From an uncultured Acetatifactor sp. (lineage in GTDB: Bacteria > Bacillota > Clostridia > Lachnospirales > Lachnospiraceae), in NCBI GenBank assembly GCA_934433135.1, contig CAKRZO010000004.1, positions 178,832 to 242,831 on the forward strand: a DNA stretch of 64,000 nucleotides. The letters are read 5' to 3'. Position 1 is the first letter of the stretch, and each line of letters opens with the position of its first letter. A program made the position numbers and the translations under genes. Under the pieces are notes generated by a model. It worked only from the letters and a program-made list of their open reading frames with translations. It searched no databases and was not told where the DNA came from. This document shows positions 52,382-61,612 of the stretch, piece by piece.

Positions 52382-53158
52382 ATGAAATGTAATTATTGCG
52401 GTACGGAATTTGAAGGAAATTTTTGCCCGAAATGCGGGGCAAAGGCAGAGGCAGAACCGGGAGTAACCGGACAGACAGCTTCGCAGACACGTCAGGCAAA
52501 CGAACACAAAAGTCTTCCGCCGGTATATTCTGTGCCGCCAACGGAAAAGCAAAGCAGGGCAAAAAGAAAAAAGCCGATCTACAAAAGATGGTGGTTTATT
52601 ATTCTTGTAATTGTTTTGATTCTGATTGTTATCGGACAAATCTCAGGCAAAAAGAAGCCCTCTTCAGGGAAAGATACGAACAGCTCAAATACGGCATTTA
52701 ACGCAGGTAAGAGCACTGTTTCTTCAGACAATTTTTCGAGTACGACAGTTGATTCGGTAGAAACAGAAACTTCTTCGGATACGACAGCAGATTCAACAAA
52801 AGAATCCGCAAAAGCAGAAGAACAAAAAGAAACAACGGAACCAAAGCAAACAGAAGAACCAAAACAAACGGAAGAAAACGATGGGGATGCGAATGAAATT
52901 CGCAGTGATTTCAAAGAAGCAATGGACAGCTATGAAGAATTTATGAATGAATATGTTGCTTTTCTAAAGAAGTACAGTGACAATCCGACTGACATAGGCT
53001 TACTTGCCGATTATGCCAAGTACATGAACAAATATACTGAATTTGCAGAGAAATTTGACAAATGGCAGGGTGAGGACCTGAACGATGCCGAACTTGCTTA
53101 CTATCTTGACGTTCAGACAAGAATTAACAAAAAATTGCTTGAAGTGACGGGATCATAA
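52382..53158 (+). CDS. Zinc-ribbon, membrane-anchored protein with Ser/Thr/Glu-rich linker
   Basis: The product has 258 aa. An N-terminal zinc ribbon CNYCGTEFEGNFCPKCG is followed by a polar linker, one transmembrane helix (WWFIILVIVLILIVIGQI, about residues 72-90), a low-complexity Thr/Ser/Glu stretch with KQTEEP repeats, and a C-terminal helical domain (DSYEEFMNEYVAFLKKYSDNP). The zinc ribbon is expected in the cytoplasm and the tail outside. The start at 52382 was chosen because the zinc ribbon begins there; AGGAGG is 13 bp upstream. No known family. Confidence 0.8.
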   Translation: MKCNYCGTEFEGNFCPKCGAKAEAEPGVTGQTASQTRQANEHKSLPPVYSVPPTEKQSRAKRKKPIYKRWWFIILVIVLILIVIGQISGKKKPSSGKDTNSSNTAFNAGKSTVSSDNFSSTTVDSVETETSSDTTADSTKESAKAEEQKETTEPKQTEEPKQTEENDGDANEIRSDFKEAMDSYEEFMNEYVAFLKKYSDNPTDIGLLADYAKYMNKYTEFAEKFDKWQGEDLNDAELAYYLDVQTRINKKLLEVTGS

Positions 53159-53221
53159 AAAGGAAACCATTTCCAAAAACAAAAATGTATTTTAATATGA
53201 AGGGAAGGAATACGAAATACT

Positions 53222-54688
53222 ATGAAGAAAATTACAGCATTTATTCTTATTTCCATGATGACATTAAATTTTATATCTTGCGGTCAAGGAACAGCCAATC
53301 TTGATCCTGCACCGGATAGACAGCAGACAGATACAACAACTGTATCTGAAAGCTTTTCAGACAAAGCAAATGATACAATACAGGAAGAAAAACAGGGTAC
53401 CGAAGAAGTTTCATCGGAAAGTACAGACAACCGTTCAGAAGACAAATTTGGCATTTTTCATGAAAATGCCGTTATTGAAGAAACGGTTATGGTTGAGGAA
53501 GACGGCATAAAGATTACAGCTACAGACTTAACCTATAATAGTTACGAAGTTAATTTGGAATTAACGATCGAAAACACAACAAAGAAAGATTTGTCTTTTG
53601 TCAGTGGTTCCACGGGATACAGTTGCAACTCCATAAACGGATATATGGTAAGTGACGGATACTTGAATTGTGATGTTGCTGCCGGAAAGAAGGCAAATGA
53701 TTCCATCAGCTTCAGCTATGACAGCCTGATGTTGTATGGTATTAATGAAATTGCGGATATAGAAATCGGATTTGAAATATCAGATGATGATTATAATAAT
53801 ACCTACACAGGCCCGAGACAGGTAAAGACATCAGCATTTGATTCTCATGACTATACCAAAGATTATTATCAGGATGCCATTACAAGTAAGGAAGCCATGG
53901 ACACATATGGCTATACGATGAAGTGCTTTTCCGAAGATTCCCTTTATGATCAGAATGGTATAAAACTTGTTTCAAGCGGTATTATGAACAACTACAGCGA
54001 GCATTCTGTATTGCTGTTGGAGATGGAAAATACTACAGATGAGATTGCTTATATTGCAACTTCAGATTTTGCTCTTAATGGCCTTGGAATCAGCAGCAGC
54101 TCTGTCTGGTCCTTTAATACGATTAATCCGGGTAAGCGCGGAATCCTTTATGTGGATTTGACTTCTGTTTTTAATCCGGACTATTGGGATATTTTCGGAA
54201 TTACGGAAGTCGGAACAGTGTCCCTGGCATTAACACAAAAAACTTTCGAAGGAGAAGCTCTGTCGGAACCTGCAACGATTGAAATCTCTGTGCCTGGTAC
54301 CACTGCAAAATACGATTCTACCGGACAGGAAGTCTATAATAACGGAGGCGTAAGAATTGTCGCCAAGAAATTTTGCGACGATGTTTCGGATTATAGTGAT
54401 GATATCCATTTCTTTCTTCTTGCGGAAAACAACAGCGGAAAAACACTTACCATAGATGATGTGTACAATTCTCTTTCTGTAAATGGTTATATGACAGATT
54501 GTGTCTTCTATAGCAAGAAGATAGAAAACGGAAAGTGTGCCGTACTTGATGTCGAATTAGATGAGTCCTCTTTGAAAACCAATAAAATCACTTCCATAGA
54601 GGATATTAAAGAAATTGAAATAGAACTCGAAATAGAAGATGACCGGAATACGCTTGACCAGGCTACTGTAAAAATATCATATGAATAA
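53222..54688 (+). CDS. Lipoprotein with repeated beta-sandwich domains
   Basis: The product has 488 aa. Lipoprotein signal MKKITAFILISMMTLNFISC, with the lipid-modified Cys at residue 20. A Ser/Thr/Glu-rich linker follows to about residue 75. Then three related beta-rich segments are seen, each with the pattern of a beta-strand phrase 'LxLxxENxTxK' (VNLELTIENTTKKDLSF, LLLEMENTTDEIAYI, FFLLAENNSGKTLTI). They look like diverged copies of one Ig-like domain. Surface role is unknown. It belongs to the group of genes downstream of the switch. Confidence 0.82.
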   Translation: MKKITAFILISMMTLNFISCGQGTANLDPAPDRQQTDTTTVSESFSDKANDTIQEEKQGTEEVSSESTDNRSEDKFGIFHENAVIEETVMVEEDGIKITATDLTYNSYEVNLELTIENTTKKDLSFVSGSTGYSCNSINGYMVSDGYLNCDVAAGKKANDSISFSYDSLMLYGINEIADIEIGFEISDDDYNNTYTGPRQVKTSAFDSHDYTKDYYQDAITSKEAMDTYGYTMKCFSEDSLYDQNGIKLVSSGIMNNYSEHSVLLLEMENTTDEIAYIATSDFALNGLGISSSSVWSFNTINPGKRGILYVDLTSVFNPDYWDIFGITEVGTVSLALTQKTFEGEALSEPATIEISVPGTTAKYDSTGQEVYNNGGVRIVAKKFCDDVSDYSDDIHFFLLAENNSGKTLTIDDVYNSLSVNGYMTDCVFYSKKIENGKCAVLDVELDESSLKTNKITSIEDIKEIEIELEIEDDRNTLDQATVKISYE

Positions 54689-54692
54689 CTTC

Positions 54693-54742
54693 CTGCCAAA
54701 CCCATGGTTCTATAAAGACCATGGGTTTGGCAGTATTACTTT
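54693..54742 (+). terminator. Strong hairpin terminator after the lipoprotein gene
   Basis: CTGCCAAACCCATGGT pairs perfectly with ACCATGGGTTTGGCAG around a 9-nt loop, then TATTACTTTT. It separates the EcsC gene from the three-gene block. Confidence 0.82.
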
Positions 54743-54881
54743 TAAAGTCATCCAAATAGTCACCTTATTTTTCTGACAAATTTTGATTTTTTTGTCGACT
54801 GGTATTTACGCTATTTTTCTGATATGATAATAATAACACAGGTACATTGGAAATGGATTCACATACGGAAAGGAAATAATT

Positions 54882-55937
54882 ATGGAACAGAGCAAAACGG
54901 AAACAACTTCTATAGCGTTGGAGACAATTATCACAAATGCTGTTAAAATACCCGGTGTGAAGGTTAATCGCAGCAAATTTTTGGCTGAGACCTTTGCAAA
55001 AGAGAATATTAATTTGCAGGATATTATTGATATGGGACCGGTTAGCGCGGGAATTCCCCAAGATCGCATTGAAAGGGCTGCCACCAAGGTGATTTTTGTT
55101 CGAACCAGTCAATCTTCTATAGCATCTTTTGTTACCGGTATTCCGGGTGGTTTAGCAATGGCTGCAACGATTCCGGCTGATGTGGCACAATTTTTCGGAA
55201 TGGCTTTAAGACTGGCGCAAGAATTAGCTTACCTGTACGGGGCTAATGATCTTTGGACAGAAGATCAGCTTGACGATGAGCGTGTCAGGAATCAGCTGAT
55301 TTTGTATTGTGGTGTAATGTTCGGAGTATCCGGGGCAGTATCCGGCGTTCGCGTCCTCTCAACTCAAATTGCAAAAACAACTCTTAAGAAATTACCGCAA
55401 AAAGCATTGACAAAGACATTTTGGTATCCGATCATCAAGCAGATAGGCAAAGCAATCGGTATAAAAGTAACAAAGACAACGGTTGCTCAGGGACTTTCTA
55501 AAGCGGTGCCGATTGTAGGTGGTGTAATCTCCGGCAGTCTGAACTATGCATCAATGATGCCTATGGCAAATCGCCTCAATGTTGCGCTGGATAAGGCCTG
55601 CTTCAATTATTCAGAAGAAGAATTGGCGGAAGATATTGAAACACTTGAAGGTATTGATGAGAAAACGGAAGAAGCTTCCACACAGGACAGTAAGTTTTCA
55701 CGATTTGCCAGTGCATCCATAAGCAGTATTCAGGGAGGATGGAAAAAGGCTACTTCCGGAGCTGCTTCCATGATGAATAAGATAAAAAGTGAGAAAACAA
55801 AGAAAGAAACAGAAAATCCATTGATTTCTTATGACGAGAAAATAGAAACGCTCCGTAAACTGAAACAACTTGTCGATGAAGGCATTTTGTCGCAGGAAGA
55901 ATTTGACATAAAGAAGAGAGAGATTCTTGCGCTATAA
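54882..55937 (+). CDS. EcsC-family protein with C-terminal SHOCT domain
   Basis: The product has 351 aa. The EcsC domain (about residues 60-260) shows FVTGIPGGLAMAATIPADVAQFFGMALRLAQELAYLYG and GLSKAVPIVGGVISGSLNY, which are amphipathic or membrane-associated. A charged linker leads to a SHOCT motif at the end (IETLRKLKQLVDEGILSQEE), a short helical pair seen in many bacterial proteins. EcsC function is poorly known; members turn up near envelope and defence genes. A fair promoter has TATGAT near 54824 but no clear -35. Confidence 0.85.
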   Translation: MEQSKTETTSIALETIITNAVKIPGVKVNRSKFLAETFAKENINLQDIIDMGPVSAGIPQDRIERAATKVIFVRTSQSSIASFVTGIPGGLAMAATIPADVAQFFGMALRLAQELAYLYGANDLWTEDQLDDERVRNQLILYCGVMFGVSGAVSGVRVLSTQIAKTTLKKLPQKALTKTFWYPIIKQIGKAIGIKVTKTTVAQGLSKAVPIVGGVISGSLNYASMMPMANRLNVALDKACFNYSEEELAEDIETLEGIDEKTEEASTQDSKFSRFASASISSIQGGWKKATSGAASMMNKIKSEKTKKETENPLISYDEKIETLRKLKQLVDEGILSQEEFDIKKREILAL

Positions 55938-55946
55938 TACCTTTAC

Positions 55947-56126
55947 CTTATACGGAATTGGATTAAGATAAACCGAAAGCAGCCGAACAGTCCCAACATT
56001 ATTCGCTGTAAAAAGTGTAATTGCAACGCAAAAATTCGTTGTATTTTTGCAATTCTGTGTTATGCTATATTTGAATTATAATGATGGAGGTACGTGTATG
56101 TACCGGATTGCTTTGGAACAGTATCC
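55947..56126 (+). repeat. Duplicated leader, copy 1
   Basis: About 180 bp, closely related to 57108-57287. It contains a hairpin AATTGCAA (56019-56026) / TTGCAATT (56047-56054) with loop segment CGTTGTA, the shared sequence TTATGCTATATTTGAATTATAATGATGGAGG, and the start codons of MYRIALEQYP. Confidence 0.85.
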
Positions 56127-56253
56127 TTTCTCAGTTGGCGAAAGAACTATGAAAACAAGGTTTATTCCACAGACCAGATTGGCTAAACAGTGTTTAGCCA
56201 ATTCGAGAAAATTGAGACTGCAAAAGCTGCTGGAAGAACAGATGTCAAATTAG
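56098..56253 (+). pseudogene. Short fused remnant (leader peptide plus deleted DUF1016 fragment)
   Basis: The 51-aa frame begins MYRIALEQYPFSVGERT. Its 3' part, 56173-56269, matches both ends of the DUF1016 fragment at 59290-59613, but with about 230 bp removed between them. GGAGG lies upstream of the ATG, so it may still be translated. TTGGCTAAAC-AGT-GTTTAGCCAA within it is a perfect palindrome, and the copy at 59295 keeps most of it. I regard it as a decay product. The region to 56367 also holds a fragment resembling a winged-helix C-terminus (LVKNGYIAKVGAELSKGYVRI). Confidence 0.5.
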
Positions 56254-56367
56254 AGTGAGGAATGCAAAAGGACATTGTCGGATCTGGTTAAAAACGGTTA
56301 CATTGCAAAAGTCGGTGCGGAACTTTCTAAAGGTTATGTCCGTATCTGAAAAAATTTTATATGGCAG

Positions 56368-57036
56368 GTGAGTATTTTGAGATATTCGAAATGGCAGAAT
56401 GAAACAATAGCGGAAATAAAGGGTGATTATAGTGTGGAATTCCTTTCAAAGCAGGCAGCAGCGTATGCAAATCCGGACAGTCAAGAGCTTAGATGGACAA
56501 GTGAAAGATTTGCAGAGTTTCTCAGTGGCAGAATTGTCAGCTGTCAGAGAAGAGATATCGAAAGAATACTGTTTCGTTGCGGGTTGTCCGGATATGATAT
56601 CTTCAAACTTGCGGAGAGAACAAGAGCGATTAATGCAAAGGATCTGCTTTGGATAGCGGAAAAGGAAGAAGATAACTTTGAGGATGCCATTACCGATGTT
56701 TTTGAAAGTATTTTTATAAACTTTCTTACGCTTCAGGATGACAGGCATTTAAGTAATTTTGCGATCAAAATAGACTGCCGGACAAGAAAAGAGTCCTTTT
56801 ATCCTTTGTATGATAACGGCAGAAGCCTTTTCTATCAGGATAATGAGAAAACAATCCGAGAGTCCTATAAAAATCCGGAGATTTATTCTACTGCCTTCGG
56901 CGCGGTAGGGACTTATTATGATTCCGTTTCCGATATCCTGTCAGCTAACCCACAGGCTCTTTCTTTGATTGATTTAAGTATAACGGATGATGAGTCGGGA
57001 GACACACATATGCCGAATAAAGCAGATCGCAAGTAA
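56368..57036 (+). CDS. HipA-like kinase C-terminal domain, probably truncated
   Basis: The product has 222 aa from a GTG codon. The motif FLTLQDDRHLSNFAIKI followed by FYPLYDNGRSLFY resembles the catalytic and metal-binding loop of HipA/CtkA-like kinases (DRHxxN...D), but the N-terminal part of the family is missing. Either a short member or a fragment left by recombination; the nearby duplicated leaders favour the latter. HipA-type kinases phosphorylate GltX in other bacteria, and gltX lies elsewhere in this window, but no link is shown. No HipB partner is adjacent. Confidence 0.55.
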   Translation: MSILRYSKWQNETIAEIKGDYSVEFLSKQAAAYANPDSQELRWTSERFAEFLSGRIVSCQRRDIERILFRCGLSGYDIFKLAERTRAINAKDLLWIAEKEEDNFEDAITDVFESIFINFLTLQDDRHLSNFAIKIDCRTRKESFYPLYDNGRSLFYQDNEKTIRESYKNPEIYSTAFGAVGTYYDSVSDILSANPQALSLIDLSITDDESGDTHMPNKADRK

Positions 57037-57107
57037 GAAGCTGGTATTTCTTCTAAAAAAAGGAGGGCTCTCAGGTTCTCCCTCGGCTGGGTATGAGCTA
57101 ACAGGAG

Positions 57108-57287
57108 CTTATACGGAATTTGGTTATGATAAACCGAAAGTAGTCGGCTAAGCCAAATGTTATTCGTTGTAAAAAGTGTAACAGCATCACAAAAACTCGT
57201 TGTATTTTTGTGATGCTGTGTTATGCTATATTTGAATTATAATGATGGAGGCACGTGTATGTACCGGATTGCTTTGGAACAGTATCC
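57108..57287 (+). repeat. Duplicated leader, copy 2
   Basis: Related to copy 1. Here the hairpin is a perfect 15-bp stem, ACAGCATCACAAAAA (57181-57195) / TTTTTGTGATGCTGT (57205-57219), again around CTCGTTGTA. The MYRIALEQYP start is kept, but the frame ends within four codons. The 334-bp gap 57037-57370 holds this and nothing else recognised. Confidence 0.85.
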
Positions 57288-57370
57288 AGGTAAAATTTAA
57301 GGAAAAAATGAATATCGGCCGCGCCGAAAATATTACCAATTAATATTTAAAAATGAGAAAGGTGACAGAA

Positions 57371-59230
57371 ATGCGCTTATCAGAAGAACAAAATAAATTT
57401 GTAGAAATTGCACAAGAAGGCAAGAACATTCTTGTTGATGCATGTATTGGTAGTGGCAAAACTACAGCGATTCAAGCACTTTGTAAAAAACTTCCGCGAA
57501 ATAAGAAGATATTATATCTGACATATAATAGGCTATTGAAAATTGATGCAAAATCTAAAATACACGAAAAAAATGTTTTAGTTACAAATTATCATGGGTT
57601 TGCCTATATGTCCTTGAGACGTATGGGAGTTAAGGCCGGAATTTCAGATCTTATTCAAGAGTTTATTAATACAAAACCCAGTGTTGCTCCATACGATGTT
57701 TTAATTATTGATGAATATCAGGATATAGAGCTTGAACTGGCGGAACTATTAAAGATGGTTAAAGCTGCAAATCCTAAGATGCAGATAATTGCAGTGGGTG
57801 ATATGCAACAAAAAATATATGATAAGACAGCGCTCAATGTATCGGAATTTATTAATGAGTTCCTGGATGATTATGTTTTATTAGAATTTACCAGATGCTT
57901 TCGATTGTCTTCAGAATTGGCGGCACGTTTGGGACGCATTTGGAATAAGCCTATTATCGGCGTAAATAGTGAGTGTCATGTAGAAAGAATGAATAGAGAT
58001 CAGGTAGTAGAATTTTTGGCGCAGCAAAAACCAGAGGACATTCTTTGTTTGGGATCACGAAATGGAGATTTGTCCAAAACACTTAACAAGTTGGAGGAGG
58101 AATATCCTGAGACCTATAACAAAACCACGGTATATGCAAGTATTTCAGATTCAGATTCTATGGGATCAACAGAGCCAAAAAAAGACTCTGCAATATTTAC
58201 AACATATGATAGCAGTAAGGGACTGGAGAGAAAAATCGTTGTTATTTTTGATTACACAGAAAGTTACTGGTCTGTAAGAATCAATAAAACTTTGCAGTCT
58301 TATGAGATTTTGAGAAATATTTTTTGCGTTGCTGCGAGTAGAGGTAAGAACCAAATTATATTTGTCGATAGTGATGAAGCGGAATTATCAGAAAAAACAT
58401 TATCTACACCGGTAAAAATGAATATGAAATTCGAAAATATGGAGATATCAGATATGTTCGAATTCAAATTCAAAGAAGATGTGGAGCAATGCTTTAAAAC
58501 AATTAAGACTAAGAAAATTGAGTCTGAAGACAGCAGACTTATTCTAATAAAGAACAATGATGGTTTAATTGACCTCTCGCCTTGTATAGGTATTTTTCAG
58601 GAGGCGACTTACTTTGATGGATATTCAATAGATGAGAGCATTGCATTCCACATAGCAATTGATAGAGATAAAAGATTCTTATATACGGATGAGGTAAAGA
58701 ATTCTTCTCTGGAAGAAAAGATTTTATTTCTTACCTCTCTTGAAACAAAACAGAACAGATATAGAAAACAAGTAGCAGTTCCTTTTATTGGTAAGACTGA
58801 GGAAAATGCTATTTGTGAACGTTTGGCTACTAGATTATCCAGGAATGAAGATGTTCAGAGTGCTTGTGCACTTTATTTTTCCAATAAAAGAAATGGTGAT
58901 TTGCTTTTTACAGCATTTGGAATGGCGGATGCTGTAAAGGGTGACGTCATCTATGAACTGAAATTTGTCTCTGAACTTACGCATGAGCATTTCCTTCAAT
59001 GCGCAAGTTACGTTGTCGCGATGGAAAAGAAGAAGGGAATTCTCTGGAATACGAGGGATAACACTTTATATGAGATAACTGTGCCAAAAAAAGCACGCTT
59101 TTTGGATGCTGTTACAAATGCGATAACAAAGGGTGCGATAAAGAAATATAATAAACCATCGGATAAGAATATTCAGTTGAATGATCTAAAGATTGAGCTT
59201 CCTAAAACGGTAAGGAGGAACAGCGTATGA
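57371..59230 (+). CDS. SF1 (UvrD-like) helicase fused to a PD-(D/E)XK-type nuclease domain
   Basis: The product has 619 aa. Helicase motifs: Walker A ACIGSGKTTAIQ, DEAD-like LIIDEYQDIELEL, GDMQQKIYD, TRCFRLSSELA, TYDSSKGLERKIVVIFD and VAASRGKNQIIFV. The C-terminal part has Asp520, Glu529-Leu-Lys531 and Gln543 in GMADAVKGDVIYELKF...HFLQCASY, the D-(E)xK-Q pattern of PD-(D/E)XK nucleases. This fits a DNA-processing or defence-type enzyme, not a housekeeping UvrD. Base composition is more AT-rich than in the neighbouring core genes, a sign of transfer. The start at 57371 follows GAAAGGTG; an ATG at 57353 is possible. A short frame (59227-59364) overlaps its stop by ATGA. Confidence 0.82.
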   Translation: MRLSEEQNKFVEIAQEGKNILVDACIGSGKTTAIQALCKKLPRNKKILYLTYNRLLKIDAKSKIHEKNVLVTNYHGFAYMSLRRMGVKAGISDLIQEFINTKPSVAPYDVLIIDEYQDIELELAELLKMVKAANPKMQIIAVGDMQQKIYDKTALNVSEFINEFLDDYVLLEFTRCFRLSSELAARLGRIWNKPIIGVNSECHVERMNRDQVVEFLAQQKPEDILCLGSRNGDLSKTLNKLEEEYPETYNKTTVYASISDSDSMGSTEPKKDSAIFTTYDSSKGLERKIVVIFDYTESYWSVRINKTLQSYEILRNIFCVAASRGKNQIIFVDSDEAELSEKTLSTPVKMNMKFENMEISDMFEFKFKEDVEQCFKTIKTKKIESEDSRLILIKNNDGLIDLSPCIGIFQEATYFDGYSIDESIAFHIAIDRDKRFLYTDEVKNSSLEEKILFLTSLETKQNRYRKQVAVPFIGKTEENAICERLATRLSRNEDVQSACALYFSNKRNGDLLFTAFGMADAVKGDVIYELKFVSELTHEHFLQCASYVVAMEKKKGILWNTRDNTLYEITVPKKARFLDAVTNAITKGAIKKYNKPSDKNIQLNDLKIELPKTVRRNSV

Positions 59231-59282
59231 GCAAAAATGAAATCTTCACGATTAACCCGGATTTCTTGAAAATAATGTTTAT

Positions 59283-59636
59283 TTGTGTGACCAGATTGGG
59301 GAAACAGTGTTTACCCAATTCGAGAATCTTCCATCAGTCAGCGCCGGCAGGAAGTTTTATCTGAGCTGGTCGCACTATTTGAAGCTCATGCGGATCGACA
59401 ATATCGATGAACGCCATTTTTACGAAATTAAATCTGTAAAAAATGACTGGAGCCTCACTGAACTGAAACGGCAATACAACCGTTCGATTTATGAACGCCT
59501 TGCGCTTAGTATCGATAAGGACAAGGTTTACCGCCTGGCACTTGAGGGACAGAAGGTTGAGACTGCAAAAGCTGCTGGAAGAACAGCTGTCAGATTAGAG
59601 AAAGGAATGCAAAATGATCCATATCAGAACCATTGA
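59283..59636 (+). pseudogene. DUF1016/YhcG-type nuclease fragment
   Basis: The 117-aa frame keeps LSWSHYLKLMRIDNIDERHFYEIKSVKNDWSLTELKRQ (split) and RSIYERLALSIDKDKV, the N-terminal region of YhcG-type (DUF1016) proteins. The PD-(D/E)XK catalytic half is absent, replaced by KAAGRTAVRLEKG. It is a truncated remnant. An internally deleted copy of the same DNA lies at 56173-56269. Confidence 0.75.
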
Positions 59637-60533
59637 TGCACAGCACAAAGCAGACATAAACATCCCGAATGAGCCATTTGAACTCTTCGGGAGGATTGTA
59701 CCTTCTTATAAGGATGAAAAATGGACATATGAACTTCTTCAGTATGCACCGGAAGATGTGAGAGAAATGTAATTCCCGAATGAAAATTATGATTATGAAG
59801 CCATGTCCGATAGTATATTTCTCGGTGCTTACGATGGAGAGGATTGTGTGGGATTAGCGATTCTGCAGCCCGGATTTTTAAATATATGTATCTGTATGAC
59901 CTAAAGGTCAATCGAAAATATCGCGGACAGCATATCGGAAAGCTGCTGATCCAAAAGGCAAATGAAATTGCAGTACAGAACGGCTACTGCGGGCTTTATA
60001 CGCAGGGACAGGATAACAATCCAAAAGTTCCGCACCTTGCATACCCGCATGTATCTGTAGGGAACAAAATAACAGGCAACTATAAGGCTCTTTACTATTC
60101 CGATGGCAGTAAAATAATAGAGCTTTTCTTCAATGAATCGGACAGTCTTGCCTTTTTGCTCTATCTCTGCGGCGGCAGCGGTACAATGTATCCGGAGGTT
60201 CAAAAGACGTTTTCAGAAACGGCGGATATGCTCTTTGATTGTATTCGCAATTGCGTTCAGATAACAGATCTTACGGATGTGAATCTGGAACAGATGGCAC
60301 TTCCGATCCGAATAAACGGGCAGGAGGTAGGAACATTTGATGCGATCTATATGACAGACCGGGAAACGAACCAATTCATTTGCATTTCTCTTTCGGAGCA
60401 GGATTCTGAAGAACTTTATAGACAATATGTAATGACCTCCACATTGCAGTTTCGTGGATTTACCTGTATACTAAAGTTTGTCAAGAACAATGGTAACAGG
60501 GATTACCGCATACAAAGGGAGGTCATCAAATGA
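59614..60533 (+). pseudogene. SatA-like GNAT acetyltransferase with stop and frameshift, fused to an unknown tail
   Basis: The frame starting MIHIRTIDAQHKADINIPNEP resembles streptothricin-acetyltransferase-like GNATs. It is broken by TAA at 59770-59772 and by a missing T in the run near 59875-59880, after which the acetyl-CoA motif VNRKYRGQHIGKLLIQKANEIA continues in another frame. From about residue NNP onward the usual GNAT C-terminus is replaced by some 170 residues (VSVGNKITGNYKALYYSDGS...) I cannot assign. The end overlaps the IS110 start by ATGA. A deletion fusion is likely. Confidence 0.7.
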
Positions 60534-61612
60534 ATTATAACACAGTTTACGTAGGAATGGATGTACACAAAGAAAATTTTACATTTTGTGCATACACAAT
60601 TGATGCAGAGAAGGGTTCTCACTTCCAGAGAACAGAAGCAGATTAAAAAAATGTTCTGAAGTATCTGGAGTTTCTTCGTACCGTCTACGGAAACGATGTT
60701 AACTTCATATGCGGTTATGAGGCAGGCTGCCTCGGCTATACTTTATATCATCAATTAACAGAACATCATGTTAACTGTGTGATACTTGCTCCAACTACGA
60801 TGCTTGAGCAACGCAGCAAAAGAAGAATTAAGACTGACCGGCGTGATGCTGAAATCATTGCCAAATGTCTGGCACAGCATAATTACAGTCCTGTTCACAT
60901 CCCTACAGCAACAGACGAGGAAACAAAAGAATTTCTCCGTATGCGGAATGACCATAAACTGGCACTGAAAAAGATCAAACAGCAGATTCTGGCATTTTGC
61001 CTCCGCCACAACTATCGCTATGATGGAAACAGTCATTGGACAGTAGCTCACATCAAATGGCTTAAGTCATTAAATCCTGAGGCACTTTACAAGGAAATCC
61101 TTGACGAATATCTGCTGACCTACACTAGCCTTAGTGATAAGCTTGAACGGTTGGATAAACGCATTGAGGAGCTTGGATCCAAGAATGAATACAGAGAATC
61201 GGTTAAGAAACTCTGTTGTTTCATTGGTACCAAGACTCACACTGCATTATCCGTTCTGGTTGAAGTTGGCGATTTTCAGCGTTTTGCTTCTGCGCAGAAA
61301 TTTGCTGCTTACTTAGGACTTGTTCCGGGCGAGGATTCCAGCGGTGATGGACAGACAAGGCTGGGTATTACAAAAGCTGGAAATCGCCATGTCCGTATGC
61401 TGCTTACAGAAGCTTCTCAATGCTATGCACGCGGCCAGATAGGATTCAAGTCCAAGGAATTGAAATCACGTCAGGCCGATAATTCGCCACAGGTTATTGC
61501 TTACGCAGATAAAGCCAACGAACGTTTAAGGCGCCGATACTACAAAATGATTCTTGGAAAAAACAAGAAACACAATGTAGCTAAAACAGCGATTGCACGT
61601 GAGCTTGCCTGA
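60530..61612 (+). pseudogene. IS110-family transposase with one in-frame stop
   Basis: The full frame would give about 360 aa. The N-terminal DEDD RuvC-like domain has VYVGMDVHKENF, GYEAGCLGY and TDRRDAEIIAKCL; the C-terminal domain has LGLVPGEDSSGDGQTRLGITKAGN, with the conserved Ser of the family. A TAA at 60644-60646, after residue 38, interrupts the frame. The remaining frame from 60779 lacks the first catalytic Asp. GGGAGGTC precedes the ATG. The element is probably inactive unless the stop is read through or is an assembly error. Confidence 0.85.

Noticed and set aside
59614..60646. Alternative genetic code reading TAA as an amino acid
   Set aside because: All core genes in the window use TAA as a normal stop; the two cases are confined to decayed genes.
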